From an uncultured Roseburia sp. (GTDB lineage: Bacteria > Bacillota > Clostridia > Lachnospirales > Lachnospiraceae), in assembly GCA_945928585.1 (NCBI GenBank), contig CAMENQ010000150.1, positions 1 to 6,241 on the forward strand: DNA of 6,241 bases, given 5' to 3'. This document shows positions 5,656 to 6,241 of the stretch, one piece after another (position 1 is the first letter of the stretch; the number at the start of each line of letters is the position of its first letter). The notes under the pieces are model-generated. The model saw only the letters and a list, made by a program, of their open reading frames with translations, did not search any database and was not told where the DNA came from. Both the position numbers and the translations under genes were made by a program.

Positions 5656-6125
5656 TCTGTTATTCGATGTTCCCATATCCAATCAATCCCTTCTGCTGCT
5701 TCATATCTTAAATATGCTGAGTCAAAATATCCACATAAAAACAAGACAAAAGTAACATTATTTCCAAATGTATTTCTAAGTTGTTGCATTTTTGTCGCTT
5801 CTTCTTTGCAACGTTTATTAACGTTAGTGTAATCACCTGCTGATTTTGCTTCTACCATAATAGGTAAATCACCTTTTTGTGCAGATATAGGAGATATAAG
5901 CACATCAACGGGAAGATTAGCTGTTTGTTCAGAATCGTTACCTATTCTCACTTGTACATTGGTTCTGAAAGAATAAGTTCCAGGAAGCATTTCATTGAAT
6001 TTAACATTTGCCTCTGCAGGAGAATAACCTTTATCTTTTAAATATTTTTCTATAGTTGCTAACTGACGTTTTTCTTGTGCGTTACGAATTATTGGGTCAG
6101 AAACCCGGCTTGGTTGGGGCGTTTT
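5655..6125 (-). pseudogene. XamI-type restriction endonuclease, truncated remnant
   Basis: The minus strand encodes about 155 residues that read as the C-terminal two thirds of a XamI-family type II restriction endonuclease. The blocks are PQPSRVSDPIIRNAQEKRQL, then LPGTYSFRTNV, the catalytic region LPVDVLI followed by LPIMVEAKSAGD (PD-(D/E)XK nuclease pattern with Asp and E-A-K), NKRCKEEA, and FLCGYFDSAYLRYEAAEGI with DWIWEHRITD. Upstream of PQPSR the frame continues only through non-homologous sequence that is antisense to a promoter and new gene, and its ATG at 6222-6224 has no ribosome site. After HRITD the frame runs on as antisense noise through a terminator and into the chaperone gene. 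The N-terminal part and normal stop are therefore missing, although the nuclease core has no internal stop or frameshift. No methyltransferase gene lies in the window. Confidence 0.75.
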
Positions 6126-6130
6126 TTCTG

Positions 6131-6159
6131 TAGAAAAAAGTCGATTTCCATGGTAAAAT
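6131..6159 (+). promoter_or_regulatory. Extended -10 promoter for the right-edge gene
   Basis: TAGAAA (6131-6136), a 17-base spacer, then TAAAAT (6154-6159) preceded by TGG. The predicted start is near 6166, giving a leader of about 32 bases before the ATG at 6198. The -35 box is a moderate match. Confidence 0.5.
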
Positions 6160-6197
6160 ATATTTTGAAAATTTATTTTAATGGGAGAAATTGTCTT

Positions 6198-6241
6198 ATG
6201 AAAGAAGAAATATTTCAAATACATAGATATTCTGCTGGGTA
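6198..6241 (+). CDS. Start of an unidentified gene, truncated by window end
   Basis: ATG 6198 is preceded by GGGAGA (6183-6188) at 9 bases and by a promoter-like sequence. Fourteen codons are visible (MKEEIFQIHRYSAG) before the window ends. This is too little to assign a family. It starts on the opposite strand from the restriction remnant, whose upstream region it has replaced. Confidence 0.55.
   Translation, partial: MKEEIFQIHRYSAG

Noticed and set aside
5509..5832. Plus-strand 107-codon frame taken as an intact gene
   Set aside because: Its GTG start lies inside the terminator stem, there is no ribosome site, and its second half is antisense of the endonuclease. Only the 5524-5655 part looks like a coding remnant.
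6098..6131. Possible terminator hairpin near CAGAAACCCGG...GGGGCGTTTTTTCTG
   Set aside because: The outer bases pair but the centre mismatches, and the sequence is explained as part of the endonuclease coding remnant.
5415..6224. The minus-strand 269-codon frame as a complete restriction enzyme
   Set aside because: The first ~35 and last ~80 codons are antisense to a promoter plus new gene and to a terminator plus the chaperone gene, and the ATG has no ribosome site.
1..6241. CRISPR array, tRNA, rRNA or insertion sequence
   Set aside because: No regularly spaced repeats, RNA gene structure, transposase or terminal inverted repeats were seen on either strand.

Overview
This AT-rich window looks like a chromosomal accessory region of a low-GC Gram-positive bacterium, most likely a gut clostridium of the Lachnospiraceae type. 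The evidence is strong GGAGG-type ribosome sites, an ABC-2 transporter operon with a lipoprotein, and heavy use of ATA, AGA and GGA codons. The assignment is inferred from style and gene content, not from a marker gene.

Left part (1-4181). The window opens inside a gene for a small secreted protein, with the end of its signal peptide visible. A perfect 12-bp-arm hairpin terminator follows. Beyond it lies a tight four-gene operon: two six-helix ABC-2 permeases, an ABC ATPase, and a 419-residue lipoprotein of unknown function. The ATPase has Glu where most ABC ATPases have the Q-loop Gln, which is typical of the bacitracin/lantibiotic resistance and immunity (BcrA/LanF) type. The operon probably exports or removes a peptide or lipophilic compound, and the leading secreted protein may be a substrate or partner. 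A weaker hairpin at 4151-4181 probably ends it.

Middle part (4171-5523), the highlight. An extended -10 promoter overlaps the preceding terminator and drives three overlapping or closely packed genes. The first is a 195-residue ADP-ribosyltransferase-fold toxin candidate with YHGT and GQGVYFFDD motifs. The second is an unrecognised 78/79-residue protein in the antitoxin position. The third is a 130-residue SecB-like chaperone. A strong terminator follows. This is the layout of a toxin-antitoxin-chaperone (TAC) system, and the toxin type plus gene order match the anti-phage system CmdTAC (mRNA ADP-ribosyltransferase CmdT, antitoxin CmdA, SecB-like CmdC). Many Gram-positive bacteria lack a housekeeping SecB, so a SecB-like gene here is most easily explained as a dedicated TAC component.

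Right part (5524-6241). This looks like a scrap-yard of a defence locus. A short plus-strand coding remnant is joined tail to tail with a minus-strand remnant of a XamI-type restriction endonuclease, which keeps its PD-(D/E)XK core but has lost its N-terminal part and normal C-terminus. A promoter and ribosome site then introduce a new plus-strand gene that runs off the window edge at 6241. The TAC cassette next to restriction debris suggests a defence island or hotspot inserted downstream of the transporter operon.
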